The notes: generated from the letters alone by a model not told the origin. A stretch of DNA of 64,000 bases from UBA7960 sp964348755 (GCA_964348755.1 CAYGDW010000006.1:1-64000); one strand, 5' to 3'. Shown: positions 8,736-17,202, numbered from the stretch's first letter. Numbers and translations are program-made.

Positions 8736-9686
8736 TTATTCAAACAATGATTCTACAAAAGCAATGCGGTCAAAGAGTTGCAGATCGTCAAGCTTTTCGC
8801 CCACGCCAATGTATTTAACCGGCACCTGAAACTGGTCGCTCACTCCTATCACTACTCCCCCTTTGGCTGTTCCATCGAGTTTGGTAATAGCCAGGGCATT
8901 TACCTCGGTGGCGGCTGTAAACTGTTTGGCTTGCTCAAAGGCATTTTGGCCAGTACTTCCGTCAATTATCAATAAGATTTCGTGTGGAGCATTGGGCACC
9001 ACTTTTTGCATTACACGCTTTATTTTCGACAGTTCGTTCATAAGGTTCACTTTGTTGTGAAGACGCCCGGCTGTGTCAATAATTACCACATCAAAGTTGT
9101 TTTTTACTGCATATTGAAGGGTTTCGAAAGCAACGCTGGCAGGGTCAGCACCCATTCCTTGCGAAACAATTGGCACCTCAACCCGTTGTGACCAAATAGT
9201 AAGCTGGTCAACTGCTGCTGCCCTGAAGGTGTCGCTGGCGCCAAGCACTACTTTTAGTCCGGCAGATTTAAACTTGTGGGCAAGTTTGCCAATAGTAGTT
9301 GTTTTTCCAACCCCATTTACGCCAACCACCATTATTACATAAGGCCTTTGAGTAATTTCAAGTGGAAGGTTTTCAAAGCCTCCCCCAGGGTTTTGGGCAA
9401 GCAGGGCTACCACTTCTTCTTTCAAGATACGATTTAGCTCGCTGGTTCCCAGGTACTTTTCGCGCGATACGCGAGCCTCTATCCGCTCGATAATGCGTAT
9501 GGTTGTAGCCACGCCCACATCAGAACTAATAAGGATCTCTTCGAGCTGGTCAAGTACTTCTGAATCAACCTTTGATTTGCCTGCTATGGCCTTCGATAGC
9601 TTTCCAAAAATGGTTTCGCGGGTTTTAGAAAGTCCATTATCAAGGACTTCCTTTTTGTTTTTTGAGAAAATATCGAACAGGCCCAT
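8736..9686 (-). CDS. ftsY: Signal recognition particle receptor FtsY
   Basis: FtsY docks SRP-bound ribosomes at the membrane. The NG GTPase core is complete: GVNGVGKTTT (P loop), DTFRAAA, DTAGR and TKLDG. The acidic A domain is nearly absent, as in many Bacteroidota FtsY proteins. I place the start at the ATG of MGLFDIF (316 residues). The longer frame, reaching 9710, would add eight residues and run into the -7 promoter element at 9708-9715. A terminator separates it from DUF4295 upstream, and rimO follows after 15 bases. Confidence 0.93.
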   Translation of the reverse strand: MGLFDIFSKNKKEVLDNGLSKTRETIFGKLSKAIAGKSKVDSEVLDQLEEILISSDVGVATTIRIIERIEARVSREKYLGTSELNRILKEEVVALLAQNPGGGFENLPLEITQRPYVIMVVGVNGVGKTTTIGKLAHKFKSAGLKVVLGASDTFRAAAVDQLTIWSQRVEVPIVSQGMGADPASVAFETLQYAVKNNFDVVIIDTAGRLHNKVNLMNELSKIKRVMQKVVPNAPHEILLIIDGSTGQNAFEQAKQFTAATEVNALAITKLDGTAKGGVVIGVSDQFQVPVKYIGVGEKLDDLQLFDRIAFVESLFE

Positions 9687-9707
9687 TGGATTGCAATTTT
9701 GTTCTGG

Positions 9708-9715
9708 CAAAGGTA
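9708..9715 (-). promoter_or_regulatory. Putative -7 element of the ftsY promoter
   Basis: The minus strand reads TACCTTTG, a perfect TAnnTTTG -7 match, about 21 bases before the preferred ftsY ATG. No clear TTTG -33 box is seen. It follows the hairpin at 9773-9806, so ftsY-rimO-men probably starts as a new transcript here. Confidence 0.5.
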
Positions 9716-9772
9716 GTGAATTTGATTCAGCTAAGGGCAGGCACCACCAACTGCCCGTTTATGAAAACAAAA

Positions 9773-9806
9773 TCAGACCTGCCCCTTTAAATAAAGACAG
9801 GTCTGA
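9773..9806 (-). terminator. Rho-independent terminator after DUF4295
   Basis: TCAGACCTG at 9773-9781 pairs with CAGGTCTGA at 9798-9806. An inner CTTTA/TAAAG pairing extends the stem. On the minus strand the hairpin is followed by ATTTTGTTTT. It lies between the DUF4295 stop and ftsY. Confidence 0.75.
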
Positions 9807-9830
9807 AAAATTATGATAATACCTGGTAGG

Positions 9831-9986
9831 TTATTTTTTGCTGAAAAATTCTTTTACCTTGTCAGATGCAATTATTTCTTCGTTGAATGTGTAAGCGCCG
9901 GTTTTGTCTGATTTCGACATGCGGATAATCTTGGCATAACCTTTTCCGGAGTCGGTTTTAAGGGTAGCAACAACTTTCTTTGCCAT
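9831..9986 (-). CDS. DUF4295 family small basic protein
   Basis: A 51-residue, Lys-rich protein beginning MAKKVVATLKTDSGKGYAK and ending KVKEFFSKK. It matches the DUF4295 family, which in Bacteroidota normally sits directly after rpmG. The function is unknown. The size, charge and constant linkage to bL33 suggest a ribosome-associated role, which is inference. It starts 11 bases after rpmG ends and is followed by a terminator. Confidence 0.88.
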   Translation of the reverse strand: MAKKVVATLKTDSGKGYAKIIRMSKSDKTGAYTFNEEIIASDKVKEFFSKK

Positions 9987-9997
9987 AGTTGAAAGGG

Positions 9998-10186
9998 TTA
10001 TTTAATTTCTCTGTGAATAGTTTTTTTGCGCAAAATGGGGTTGAATTTCTTAAGCTCAAGACGCCCGGGGCTATTTTTTTTGTTTTTGGTGGTAACATAC
10101 CTCGAAGTACCCGGCAGGCCGCTATCTTTATGCTCGGTGCATTCCATTATTACCTGAATGCGCGCTTCTTTTGTTTTTTTTGCCAT
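9998..10186 (-). CDS. rpmG: 50S ribosomal protein L33 (bL33)
   Basis: A 62-residue basic protein beginning MAKKTKEARIQVIMECTEH and ending KFNPILRKKTIHREIK, typical of bL33. Of the zinc-ribbon cysteines only one (in MECTEH) remains, so this is a zinc-independent form. In many Bacteroidota rpmB (bL28) precedes rpmG. Here the 272 bases upstream contain no rpmB, so bL28 must be elsewhere. A consensus promoter lies upstream. Confidence 0.95.
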   Translation of the reverse strand: MAKKTKEARIQVIMECTEHKDSGLPGTSRYVTTKNKKNSPGRLELKKFNPILRKKTIHREIK

Positions 10187-10221
10187 GATTCGGAAATCCT
10201 TTTATTAAATTTTCAGGAGCG

Positions 10222-10254
10222 CAAAATTACAAAACATTATCCAAAATTCCCAAA
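10222..10254 (-). promoter_or_regulatory. Promoter of rpmG-DUF4295
   Basis: On the minus strand the -7 element TAATTTTG lies at 10222-10229 and a -33 TTTG at 10251-10254. The 21-base spacing is inside the 19-21 range of the Bacteroidota consensus. The -7 element is 35 bases before the rpmG start. Confidence 0.6.
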
Positions 10255-10348
10255 TAAAATGCAAATTTATTTAAAGTATTTAGAGTACCCGCTCGGGTTG
10301 GCGTAAAAATGCATGGCCCAAAGGCGGCCAAATTTAACAATTATTTAT

Positions 10349-10379
10349 TTTGCAGGGTTTAGCAAATTCAGTACTTTCG
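10349..10379 (+). promoter_or_regulatory. Promoter of slyD
   Basis: A -33 TTTG at 10349-10352 and a -7 TACTTTCG at 10372-10379, one mismatch to TAnnTTTG, are separated by 19 bases. The predicted leader is about 75 bases. Nothing else is seen in the divergent region 10187-10458. Confidence 0.55.
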
Positions 10380-10458
10380 CCAAAGTCAAGCAAAAAGGGA
10401 TGGAGGAGCTGCGTGGTTGGTCATCCCGTTTATTTATTTTTAGAAACAATCATTTATT

Positions 10459-10956
10459 ATGTCACAACCAAAAGTTATTTCTTTAACCTACGTATTGCGA
10501 GCCGGGAGCGCTCAGGGTGAAATTATTGAAACAGCCCAGGAGAGTAATCCTGCCCAGTTCCTTTTTGGATCAGGTAATCTTTTACCCGACTTTGAAAACC
10601 AGGTTGCAAATCTTAAGCAGGGCGAAGCTTTTGAATTTACCATTGAGTCTGAAAGCGCTTACGGGCCGGTTTCTGATGAGGCGGTGGTTGATCTGCCAAA
10701 AGACATTTTTGTAATTGAAGGGGAATTGGCTACTGAAATGCTGGTAGTTGGCAATATGGTGCCCATGCGCGACCAGGACGGCCACCCCTTAAATGGCAAA
10801 ATCCTTGAAGTGGGTCAGGATACAGTTAAAATAGACTTTAACCATCCACTTGCTGGCCTTGACCTTCACTTTAAGGGAGAGGTTCTTCAGACCCGCGAAG
10901 CCACCCCCGAAGAATTGTCGCACGGGCACGTGCATACGGGCCACGACGGTCACTAA
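10459..10956 (+). CDS. slyD: FKBP-type peptidyl-prolyl isomerase, SlyD-like
   Basis: A 165-residue cytosolic FKBP. The FKBP half-domain (FGSGNLLPDFENQV) is interrupted at about residues 70-125 by an insert-in-flap segment (AYGPVSDEAVVDLPKDIF), and the fold closes with NHPLAGLDLHF, the classic SlyD layout. The tail ends in the His-rich GHVHTGHDGH, a reduced version of the SlyD metal-binding tail that binds nickel in E. coli. It probably acts as a folding helper and perhaps as a nickel chaperone. There is no nickel enzyme in the window to support the second role. Confidence 0.9.
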   Translation: MSQPKVISLTYVLRAGSAQGEIIETAQESNPAQFLFGSGNLLPDFENQVANLKQGEAFEFTIESESAYGPVSDEAVVDLPKDIFVIEGELATEMLVVGNMVPMRDQDGHPLNGKILEVGQDTVKIDFNHPLAGLDLHFKGEVLQTREATPEELSHGHVHTGHDGH

Positions 10957-11009
10957 TTCTGATTAAATTTTTCTGAAAAGTTTTCCCCGAAAGGAATTAT
11001 CTTTTTAAT

Positions 11010-11048
11010 TGCCACCGGTTGCAATACTTAGTACTGGTGGCATTTTTA
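11010..11048 (+). terminator. Terminator between slyD and the ybaN-like gene
   Basis: TGCCACCGGT at 11010-11019 pairs with ACTGGTGGCA at 11033-11042, with one G-U wobble, followed by TTTTTA. It sits between convergent genes and may serve slyD mainly. Confidence 0.6.
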
Positions 11049-11065
11049 TATGATTTACCTGGGGT

Positions 11066-11488
11066 TTATTGTTTTAGGGTTTTGAGCAAACAGATATGAA
11101 TGGTTACGCCTAAAGCAATAACTACAAGCAATGCCCTTACCCACCAAAGGTTTACAGCAAAAATTGCCGACCCGAGTATTGTAATCCACAACATCGAAAT
11201 GGCCCAAATCTTTACTTTAATTTCAACCCCGCCCTTTTCCCGGTAGTTTCTGATATTTTTGCCCAGGTGCCGGTGGTTGATCAGCCAGAAATAAAACCGC
11301 TCGGAACTTCGCGCATAACACCAGGCCGCAATCAATAAAAATGGGGTGGTGGGCAGCAAAGGCAGCGGTATGCCTATTAATCCAAGCGTAAGCGAAATGC
11401 TGCCGCAGGCAATGTAAAGATTTCGCTGCCAGGGCTTTAAATTTTTTCTATACCCTTGTTCCGCACCTGAATTTCCCTTATCTTCCAC
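11066..11488 (-). CDS. YbaN-like (DUF454) inner-membrane protein
   Basis: A 140-residue membrane protein of the DUF454/YbaN family. The family core GLIGIPLPLLPTTPFLLIAA is clear, followed by WCYARSSERFYFWLINH and then two further hydrophobic spans near residues 90-130. The function is unknown; in some bacteria relatives sit near envelope or haem genes. The N terminus is polar (MEDKGNSGAEQGYRKN). It converges with slyD and is divergent from the hydrolase gene, so it appears monocistronic. Confidence 0.85.
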   Translation of the reverse strand: MEDKGNSGAEQGYRKNLKPWQRNLYIACGSISLTLGLIGIPLPLLPTTPFLLIAAWCYARSSERFYFWLINHRHLGKNIRNYREKGGVEIKVKIWAISMLWITILGSAIFAVNLWWVRALLVVIALGVTIHICLLKTLKQ

Positions 11489-11679
11489 AAAAAAAGATTT
11501 TATTTTGAAAACGCCTGACCAATTTTTTTATTAAGAGATTAGGGCCGAACTTACTGAATTCTTTGGTAATTTTATCGAAATTACCGTTTCTGCATTTTTT
11601 GGCCGTAATGATAGCCGGGTGGCAAAATTACGCCAAATATTACAAAGCATTTAGTCTTTATTTACAACAGCGGGCAGCT

Positions 11680-12627
11680 ATGGAAACACAGATCATAAAA
11701 GAGAAGTCGTTCTTTCTGAACAACAGTTCGCTTCAAAGGTTTTTTGTCAGAAGTATGCTCCCTGCAACTGGCAAGCCCAAAGGGATACTTCAGATTAGCC
11801 ATGGCATGGCAGAGCATGGCGGGAGATACCAGGAGCTGGGCGAGTTTCTGGCTCAAAACGGATATGGTGTATTTGTTTCTGACCATCCGGGCCATGGCCA
11901 AACGGCCGGCAACACAGCCAGGCTCGGACACCTGCCCAACAGCAATGGCTGGGAATTGATGCTTGAAAATATGCGCGCCTTATACACCCATATTAGGCAA
12001 AACCTGCCGGAAGCCCCCGTATTTGTGCTTGGGCACAGCATGGGTTCGGTTTTGGCACAGCATTTTGCCTCTGTTTACCCAGTATATATACAAGGCCTTA
12101 TACTTTCGGGAACTTTCGACACGCCCAGATCTCTGCTTTGGCTTTCGCTCCAGTTTATAAGGCTTCAAACTCTTTTAAGAGGTGCACAATATAAAAGCAA
12201 ATGGTTTAACGGTCTTTTTTACTACAACTTCAATCGCCATTTCTCGCCTAAACCCACACATTACGAATGGATTTCGTCAGACCGAACCCAGGTCGATCAA
12301 TATGTGGCCGATCCGTTTTGCGGGTTCCAATGTACCAATGCCTTTTTCAACAACCTTTTTAAAGGAATCGGTGAAATGAAAAAGACCAGCAAAAATCTGA
12401 AATACAGAAAAACATTGCCTATATTGATTTTTGGTGGACAAAACGACCCGGTTGGAAATTTCGGGAAAGACGCCATGAAGATTCATCGCAAATTTTTGAA
12501 ACAACGGTTTCAAAACCTGAAGGTTAAGATTTTTCCAGGAAGGCACGAAATGCTTCGCGAGCCAGAGAAGGATAAAGTGTTCTTTTTAATTTTAAATTGG
12601 ATGGAGGAATTCCTGCACACAAGGTAA
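11680..12627 (+). CDS. Alpha/beta hydrolase, monoacylglycerol lipase-like
   Basis: A serine hydrolase of the Hydrolase_4 (monoglyceride lipase) family. It has the HGMAEHGGRY oxyanion segment at 41-50, the nucleophile elbow GHSMGS with Ser120, a late Asp in GGQNDPVGNF and the catalytic His in GRHEMLREP. A frame extending 39 codons upstream exists, but the ATG of METQIIKEK (315 residues) gives the usual family length. There is no signal peptide. It likely cleaves a lipid or other ester in the cytosol. It could in principle replace the missing MenH, which is also an alpha/beta hydrolase, but its motifs are lipase-like, so I think that unlikely. Confidence 0.8.
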   Translation: METQIIKEKSFFLNNSSLQRFFVRSMLPATGKPKGILQISHGMAEHGGRYQELGEFLAQNGYGVFVSDHPGHGQTAGNTARLGHLPNSNGWELMLENMRALYTHIRQNLPEAPVFVLGHSMGSVLAQHFASVYPVYIQGLILSGTFDTPRSLLWLSLQFIRLQTLLRGAQYKSKWFNGLFYYNFNRHFSPKPTHYEWISSDRTQVDQYVADPFCGFQCTNAFFNNLFKGIGEMKKTSKNLKYRKTLPILIFGGQNDPVGNFGKDAMKIHRKFLKQRFQNLKVKIFPGRHEMLREPEKDKVFFLILNWMEEFLHTR

Positions 12628-12644
12628 TCCCCTCCTTACCACCC

Positions 12645-14882
12645 TCAGGCCATCATTTTCGGAATGGTGCTTTCATACAATTCATCGAGCTGCTCAATGC
12701 TTCCAAACGATTGTCCATCAACAATGGCGTCGGTTCCGATTACTTCGCCCAATAGCGAAAACTCAGTATTGGTCCGGGCCAGGAAAGCGGCAAATTCGCC
12801 TTCGTTTTCGGGCTTAATCGAAACCACCACACGGCTCTGGCTTTCGCCAAAAAGGAAAGCATCGCGGCGGAATTCGGGGTCGGTATCGATACTAAACCCC
12901 AGGTTGTTGACTCTTGACGATTCAAACAGAGTTATAAACAAGCCCCCATCTGCCACATCGTGGGCCGACTCTATAAGGCCTTCACGAATAAGGCCCAAAA
13001 CAGATTTTTGCAGTTCATATTCTTCATCCAAATCGAAACCAGGAGCTGGTGACAGTTTCACTTTGTGGTAGCTGTAGAGGTACTCTGAGCTGCTTATATC
13101 GTTGCGCGAGCGGCCAACCAGGTAAACCAGGTCACCTTCGCTCTTAAATCCAAGCCCTGTTATGAGGGCCTTGTCTTCAACTACGCCAAGCATTCCAATG
13201 GTAGGTGTCGGAAAAACGGGCTCTGTATTTCCATCGATAGTTGCCTGATTATAAAAACTCACGTTGCCACCTGTTACCGGGGTTTCGAACCTTTGGCATG
13301 CTTTGGCCATTCCTTTAATTGACCCTACAAATTGCCAGTACACTTCGGGATTGTATGGGTTTCCGAAGTTCAGGCAGTTGGTAATGGCCGAAGGAACACC
13401 GCCGCTGCAAACAATGTTGCGTGCCGCCTCGGCTACAGCAATTGCACAGCCCTGCTCAGGGTCGGCATGTACATAACGCGCGTTGCAATCCACAGTCAGG
13501 GCCAGGGCTTTGTTGGTACCTTTCAGATTAACAATGGCGGCATCGGCCCCAAGATTGGTACTCATATTTTTGGTACCCACCATGGTATCGTACTGTTCAA
13601 TAACCCATTTTTTGGAGGCAATATTATGATGGCAAACCAAAAATCGGGCTACTTCCCTTAGATTTTTTGGCTCCTTTACCTGGTCAATTTTAAATTGGTC
13701 CTTCTCTTTGAAGTAAGCAGGTTCGCTATACTGGCGTTCGTAAACGGGTGCACCGCCCCCTAACACCAACGAATCGGCCGGTACCTGGGCAACCAGTTGG
13801 CCATGCATATAATATTTCAGAATGTCGCCTTCTATCACCTGGCCAATTTGCACACAATTCAAATCCCACTTGTCGAAAACGGCTTTTACTTCTGCCTCCC
13901 TTCCCTTATGCACAACCAACAGCATACGCTCCTGCGATTCGCTAAGTAAAATTTCGAAGGGGTGCATATTTTTCTGGCGCATGGGTACCCTGTCCAGGTG
14001 AATCTCCATGCCGTGCCCGCCTTTGGCCGACATTTCGCTGGTTGAACAAGTTATACCGGCAGCGCCCATATCTTGCATGCCCACTACTGCACCGGTTTTT
14101 ATTACTTCCAATGTGGCCTCGAGCAATAGCTTTTCCTGAAAAGGGTCGCCAACCTGCACAGCAGGTATTTTATCGGCCGAAGCCTCGGTAATGTCCTCGG
14201 AGGCAAAAGTGGCGCCATGTATACCGTCTTTGCCGGTGGAAGAACCCACAATAAATATCGGATTACCAACGCCATAAGAAATTGCCGAAATGGTATTGCC
14301 CGTTTTGACAATTCCCACCGACATGGCATTTACAAGGGGGTTTGTATTGTAGCAATCGTCGAAAAAAACCTCGCCGGCCACAACCGGCACTCCGAAGGCA
14401 TTGCCGTAGTCGCCAATGCCTTTTACCACACCCTTGAGCAGCCATTTGGTGCGTTCGAGTTTTGGGTTTCCAAAGCGAAGCGAGTTTAGCTGAGCTATGG
14501 GCCGGGCACCCATGGTAAAAATATCGCGGTTAATGCCACCAACCCCTGTTGCAGCTCCCTGGTATGGTTCAAGGGCCGAGGGATGATTGTGCGACTCTAT
14601 TTTGAAGGCGCAGGCAAGCCCATCGCCAAGGTCAACCAGGCCGGCATTCTCTTCGCCTGCTTCAACCAGCAGGTGCGGCCCTTTGCGTGGAAGCGTCTTA
14701 AGCCATTTTATTGAATTTTTGTAAGAACAATGCTCAGACCACATGACCGAGTAAATGCTAAGCTCGGTAAAATTGGGCTCGCGGCCAAGAAATTCGCAAA
14801 TTTTGTCGAACTCCACGGGCAAAAGCCCCAACTGCAGGGCTGCTTCAAGCCCTGACGGAAAATCGTGGGTGGTAGGCTCCAT
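12645..14882 (-). CDS. purL: Phosphoribosylformylglycinamidine synthase, small PurL type
   Basis: PurL converts FGAR to FGAM with ATP and ammonia in purine synthesis. The 745-residue protein has the AIRS/PurM-type tandem fold: early SVMWSEHCSYKNS, then KIESHNHPSALEPYQGAATG, and ATP/Mg segments in both halves. It lacks the glutaminase domain, so it is the PurLQS-type subunit rather than the ~1200-residue single-chain form. It therefore needs PurQ and PurS, which are not in this window. It converges with the hydrolase gene (17-base gap) and has a consensus promoter. Confidence 0.95.
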   Translation of the reverse strand: MEPTTHDFPSGLEAALQLGLLPVEFDKICEFLGREPNFTELSIYSVMWSEHCSYKNSIKWLKTLPRKGPHLLVEAGEENAGLVDLGDGLACAFKIESHNHPSALEPYQGAATGVGGINRDIFTMGARPIAQLNSLRFGNPKLERTKWLLKGVVKGIGDYGNAFGVPVVAGEVFFDDCYNTNPLVNAMSVGIVKTGNTISAISYGVGNPIFIVGSSTGKDGIHGATFASEDITEASADKIPAVQVGDPFQEKLLLEATLEVIKTGAVVGMQDMGAAGITCSTSEMSAKGGHGMEIHLDRVPMRQKNMHPFEILLSESQERMLLVVHKGREAEVKAVFDKWDLNCVQIGQVIEGDILKYYMHGQLVAQVPADSLVLGGGAPVYERQYSEPAYFKEKDQFKIDQVKEPKNLREVARFLVCHHNIASKKWVIEQYDTMVGTKNMSTNLGADAAIVNLKGTNKALALTVDCNARYVHADPEQGCAIAVAEAARNIVCSGGVPSAITNCLNFGNPYNPEVYWQFVGSIKGMAKACQRFETPVTGGNVSFYNQATIDGNTEPVFPTPTIGMLGVVEDKALITGLGFKSEGDLVYLVGRSRNDISSSEYLYSYHKVKLSPAPGFDLDEEYELQKSVLGLIREGLIESAHDVADGGLFITLFESSRVNNLGFSIDTDPEFRRDAFLFGESQSRVVVSIKPENEGEFAAFLARTNTEFSLLGEVIGTDAIVDGQSFGSIEQLDELYESTIPKMMA

Positions 14883-14906
14883 AAGAAGCTAAATTTTAAT
14901 GTTTGG

Positions 14907-14937
14907 CAAAATTAAACAACTATGCCAAGCCGCCAAA
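14907..14937 (-). promoter_or_regulatory. Promoter of purL
   Basis: On the minus strand the -7 TAATTTTG is at 14907-14914 and the -33 TTTG at 14934-14937, with exact 19-base spacing. It would overlap the first codons of the longest reading of the divergent membrane-protein gene, which argues for a later start there. Confidence 0.65.
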
Positions 14938-14975
14938 AACAATTCGTTGTCAATTTACAATTATCTTTGAAAGTT

Positions 14976-16316
14976 ATGACACAAGCCATTTACTCACTGT
15001 TTTGGATTTTTGTGTTGGCCCTGGCACTCAAAAGGCACCCGTTTTTCCGAAATCTGCCAGGGCTGCCATACCCTATTCTGCTTTTTTTCTTTTTAATAAA
15101 AGCAGGGGCCGGAGCAGCATTTATTCTGATATACACCTATTACTACGAATCGGCTACAGCCGATATATACCGGTATTTTAATGAAGGTAAGGTAATTTAT
15201 GATGCCCTTTGGCAAAATCCGGCTGATTATCTGCGATTGGTTACCGGTATAGAAGCCAACGCTCCACACCTTAACGAGTACTACGACAAAATGCACTACT
15301 GGTGGGACCCCCGGTTATTTCCGGTTTATAACGACAACCGCCTGGTAATAAGATACAATGCAATACTGAACCTGGTCTCCTTCGGAAAAATACATGTAAA
15401 TGCTATAATTGCCAACTTTGTTTCGCTGGCCGGACTAGTTGCCATTTATAAATTTGCCCTCAGGCAAATTCCTTATCAAAAGCTGAACTGGATAAAATGG
15501 GGCATATTTTTGTTTCCATCAATAATTTTTTGGGGATCGGGCCTCACAAAGGAAGCCTTGCTCATACCAGCAATGGGCTTCTTTATTTATTATTTTGACA
15601 GAATACTTGGTCCCGAAAGACTTACAATAAGCCAATATGCATTTTTTGCCCTGCTTTTTGCATTGCTGCTATTGCTAAAAGTGTATGTGCTGCTTTTGCT
15701 GTTGCCATGCCTTTTGGCATTCTCCCTTTCGGGGAAAATAAAAAAAATTGGTACTGGTAAAGCGTTTGCTATTGTAATTTTTGGAGCAGGTTTGGTGGTA
15801 CTTGCTGTCAGTTGGCTGTTTCCGCAATTCGACCCGGCAGCAATTCTGGCAAAACGCCAAAATGCCATTATGCAATTTTCGGTTTTGGTCAATGCTGGAA
15901 GCATAATTCATGAAGTTTACCTTGAACCCACCCTTAAAAGCATTTTGCTTTACAGCCCAAGGGCTTTGTTCAATGTGCTGTTCAGGCCACACCTTCTCGA
16001 AAGCCTGAATCCGGTTATAATTATGGCTGCACTCGAAAATATGCTCATCGTGCTTTTTGCATTAACCCTGGTATTTTTTGCTTTTAAAAAAAAACAACTC
16101 AATAATATTGAATGGTTTGGACTGTGGTTTACACTGTTGTTGTTCGTATTTATAGGCCTTACTACACAGGTTTCGGGCACCCTTGTGCGTTTAAAAATAC
16201 CGGCTCTGCCCCTGTTTTGGTTAAGTTTAATAAGCATAGTGCCTTTAGAAAAAATTGAATGGCCGCGATTTCTGAAAAATTTTGCCGCAAAGACTTCCAA
16301 ATTCAAAACTCAATAA
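14976..16316 (+). CDS. Polytopic membrane protein of unknown function, possibly GT-C-like
   Basis: I do not recognise a named family. The protein is about 446 residues from the ATG of MTQAIYSLFW. An upstream in-frame ATG at 14922 would overlap the purL promoter. It has about ten hydrophobic spans. An extramembrane loop after the second span contains ESATADIYRYFNEGKVIYDA, and this placement of acidic residues recalls GT-C glycosyltransferases and polymerases. A second polar stretch, HYWWDPRLFPVYNDNRLVIRYN, follows. The C terminus is basic. A TATCTTTG element at 14962-14969 is so close to the ATG that it would give a leaderless message. It is followed 4 bases later by the SDR gene. A role in envelope glycans is only a guess. 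Confidence 0.7.
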   Translation: MTQAIYSLFWIFVLALALKRHPFFRNLPGLPYPILLFFFLIKAGAGAAFILIYTYYYESATADIYRYFNEGKVIYDALWQNPADYLRLVTGIEANAPHLNEYYDKMHYWWDPRLFPVYNDNRLVIRYNAILNLVSFGKIHVNAIIANFVSLAGLVAIYKFALRQIPYQKLNWIKWGIFLFPSIIFWGSGLTKEALLIPAMGFFIYYFDRILGPERLTISQYAFFALLFALLLLLKVYVLLLLLPCLLAFSLSGKIKKIGTGKAFAIVIFGAGLVVLAVSWLFPQFDPAAILAKRQNAIMQFSVLVNAGSIIHEVYLEPTLKSILLYSPRALFNVLFRPHLLESLNPVIIMAALENMLIVLFALTLVFFAFKKKQLNNIEWFGLWFTLLLFVFIGLTTQVSGTLVRLKIPALPLFWLSLISIVPLEKIEWPRFLKNFAAKTSKFKTQ

Positions 16317-16320
16317 AGCT

Positions 16321-17079
16321 ATGTCGAAAATTACCATGATAACCGGCGCTACCAGCGGCATAGGCCGCGCTTGCGCCCTTTGTTTTGCTGGCTTGGGGCA
16401 TTGGCTCATTATTACCGGCCGAAGACTCGAGCGCCTGGAAGGGTTAAAAAATGAAATTTACCAATTGCACCAAGTGCCGGTAATGATATTGCATTTTGAT
16501 GTTTGCCAGCGGGAAGCCACCCAAAATGCCATAGCCACTTTGCCTGCTCCGTGGCAAAATATTGACATTCTGATAAACAATGCAGGCCTTGCCCTTGGAC
16601 TTAATGGAATTGAAGATGGGAATCCGGACGAGTGGGAGCAAATGATTGACACCAACATAAAAGGCCTTTTGAACGTAACACGGGCCGTAGTGCCCGGAAT
16701 GAAGGCCCGCCAAATGGGGCATATCATTAACATTGGTTCGGTAGCAGGCCGCGAAGTTTATCCAAAAGGCAATGTTTATTGTGCCACTAAACATGCCGTT
16801 GATGCCCTGAGCCAGGGTATGCGCATCGATTTGGTTGCATACGGCATAAAGGTAACCCAAATAAGCCCCGGTGCTACAGAAACCGAGTTCTCGCTGGTAC
16901 GCTTTCAGGGCGACAATGAGCGGGCAAACAACGTTTATAAAGGCTACAAGCCCCTTACCGGCAATGATGTGGCCCAGGTAGTTGCATTTGCGGCCAGCCT
17001 GCCCGACCATGTATGCATAAACGACCTGCTGATAATGCCAACCGCCCAGGCTTCAGCAACCATTTTTAAAAAAGAGTAA
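16321..17079 (+). CDS. SDR-family oxidoreductase, YdfG-like
   Basis: A classical short-chain dehydrogenase of 252 residues from the ATG of MSKITMITGATSG. It has the Rossmann TGATSGIGRA near the N terminus, NNAGLALG, the Ser of GSVAGRE and the catalytic YCATK, then SPGATETEF. The closest family I recognise is YdfG, the NADP-dependent serine/3-hydroxy acid dehydrogenases that also reduce malonic semialdehyde. The substrate cannot be fixed from sequence. It lies 4 bases after the membrane-protein gene and is probably cotranscribed with it. Confidence 0.85.
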   Translation: MSKITMITGATSGIGRACALCFAGLGHWLIITGRRLERLEGLKNEIYQLHQVPVMILHFDVCQREATQNAIATLPAPWQNIDILINNAGLALGLNGIEDGNPDEWEQMIDTNIKGLLNVTRAVVPGMKARQMGHIINIGSVAGREVYPKGNVYCATKHAVDALSQGMRIDLVAYGIKVTQISPGATETEFSLVRFQGDNERANNVYKGYKPLTGNDVAQVVAFAASLPDHVCINDLLIMPTAQASATIFKKE

Positions 17080-17202
17080 AGGAAGATATGGTTTAATACG
17101 TTTTGGGCTAATTTTTATATATTTTTGCAATATTCGCAAACTTGTTGTTATTTTGTGCGTATCAAGTAATTGAACCATAAAGCAAAATACATAAAAATCA
17201 AC

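Noticed and set aside
11680..12627. The hydrolase as the missing MenH
   Set aside because: The nucleophile elbow and oxyanion segments match monoglyceride lipases, and the gene is several kilobases away on the other strand.
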